Below are positions 6,256-6,423 of a stretch of DNA of 6,423 nt, piece by piece. The position numbers and the translations under genes were made by a program. The notes below the pieces were generated by a model. The model did no database searches, was not told the DNA's origin, and saw only the letters and a list, made by a program, of their open reading frames with translations. Origin of the DNA: Dehalococcoidia bacterium. GTDB taxonomy: Bacteria > Chloroflexota > Dehalococcoidia > E44-bin15. The stretch lies in NCBI GenBank assembly GCA_004377275.1, contig SOIC01000006.1, positions 1 through 6,423 of the forward strand, in the 5' to 3' direction. Numbering within the stretch: the stretch's first letter is position 1; every line of letters begins with the position of its first letter.

Positions 6256-6423
6256 TTAAGGGGCGCCGATGATTGCAATTCCAGGAACAAATCTTCCCGG
6301 ATGCCCCCCTTGATTATGGGCCAGTCCTATTTCTATGTTCTTTATCTGGCGAGAGGGCTCCTCGACCTTCCCCTGAATCTGCTTATATATCTCGTAGACC
6401 TCACGGGCCCCGCTTGCCCCGAT
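6256..6423 (-). CDS. SCP2-type thiolase (acetyl-CoA acetyltransferase-like), C-terminal fragment, 5' end beyond window
   Basis: Translating the minus strand from the right edge gives 55 residues ending at TAA (6256-6258). The first residues, IGASGAREVYEIYKQIQG, match the conserved thiolase GHPxGASGAR block cut at its GHP, and IGLAHNQGG matches the HNxGG active-site block of the SCP2/archaeal-type thiolases, where His replaces the Cys seen in classical thiolases. The fragment ends with a hydrophobic strand, PGIAIIGAP. The protein is expected to catalyse cleavage of a 3-ketoacyl-CoA, or the reverse condensation. It is the first visible gene of the cluster in transcription order and stops 32 bases before the AtuA-like ATG. 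The N-terminal catalytic cysteine lies outside the window, so activity cannot be judged. The frame is too short and open-ended to stand out by length alone, but the motif match is good. Confidence 0.85.
   Translation of the reverse strand: MGASGAREVYEIYKQIQGKVEEPSRQIKNIEIGLAHNQGGHPGRFVPGIAIIGAP

Noticed and set aside
1..6423. CRISPR array, insertion sequence, tRNA/rRNA or phage-like content
   Set aside because: No regularly spaced repeats with spacers, no transposase motifs or terminal repeats, and no recognisable structural RNA sequence were seen on either strand.

Overview
The window looks like a bacterial chromosomal segment of moderate GC content, with strong AGGAGG-type ribosome binding sites and a tightly packed minus-strand cluster for acyl-CoA metabolism. 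No rRNA, tRNA or other taxonomic marker is present. The gene mix (SCP2-type thiolase, AtuA/DUF1446 protein, separate AtuA-related domain, enoyl-CoA hydratase family protein, acyl-CoA dehydrogenase, DHA2 exporter) fits an uncultured fatty-acid or isoprenoid degrader, for example in Chloroflexota/Dehalococcoidia or Desulfobacterota. That placement is inference and weak.

Layout from left to right. Positions 3-194 hold the 3' end of an unrecognised plus-strand gene, closed by a clear intrinsic terminator (214-249). Positions 250-639 are a gene-free stretch between two converging genes. A 14-helix DHA2-family MFS exporter lies on the minus strand (640-2073). The 275-bp spacer upstream of it holds a conspicuous 14-bp inverted repeat built from two near-palindromes (2253-2291) and three tandem 9-bp repeats (2309-2335). 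Then, still on the minus strand, come an acyl-CoA dehydrogenase (2349-3494), a 158-bp spacer with a possible promoter, an enoyl-CoA hydratase/isomerase family protein (3653-4459), a 111-residue AtuA-related domain protein (4491-4826), an AtuA-like DUF1446 protein (4826-6223), and the C-terminal 55 residues of an SCP2-type thiolase running off the right edge (6256-6423).

Transcription of the catabolic cluster runs right to left: thiolase, AtuA-like, AtuA-related domain, hydratase, then acyl-CoA dehydrogenase. The first four are separated by about 30 bp or overlap by one base and are very probably one operon. The dehydrogenase may be in the same transcript or have its own promoter. Together they supply dehydrogenation, a hydratase-fold step and thiolysis of an acyl-CoA, with AtuA, known from acyclic terpene (citronellol/geraniol) catabolism, hinting at a branched or isoprenoid-like substrate. 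No biotin-dependent carboxylase subunits (AtuC/AtuF) are in view, so a complete Atu pathway cannot be claimed.

The most interesting points are: loss of the first catalytic glutamate (Gln instead) in the hydratase-family protein; an acyl-CoA dehydrogenase with the catalytic base in the isovaleryl/long-chain position; AtuA divided into two translationally coupled proteins; and the palindromic, operator-like DNA ahead of the exporter. I do not see a clearly new biological system. The cluster is best described as an uncharacterised variant acyl-CoA degradation operon.
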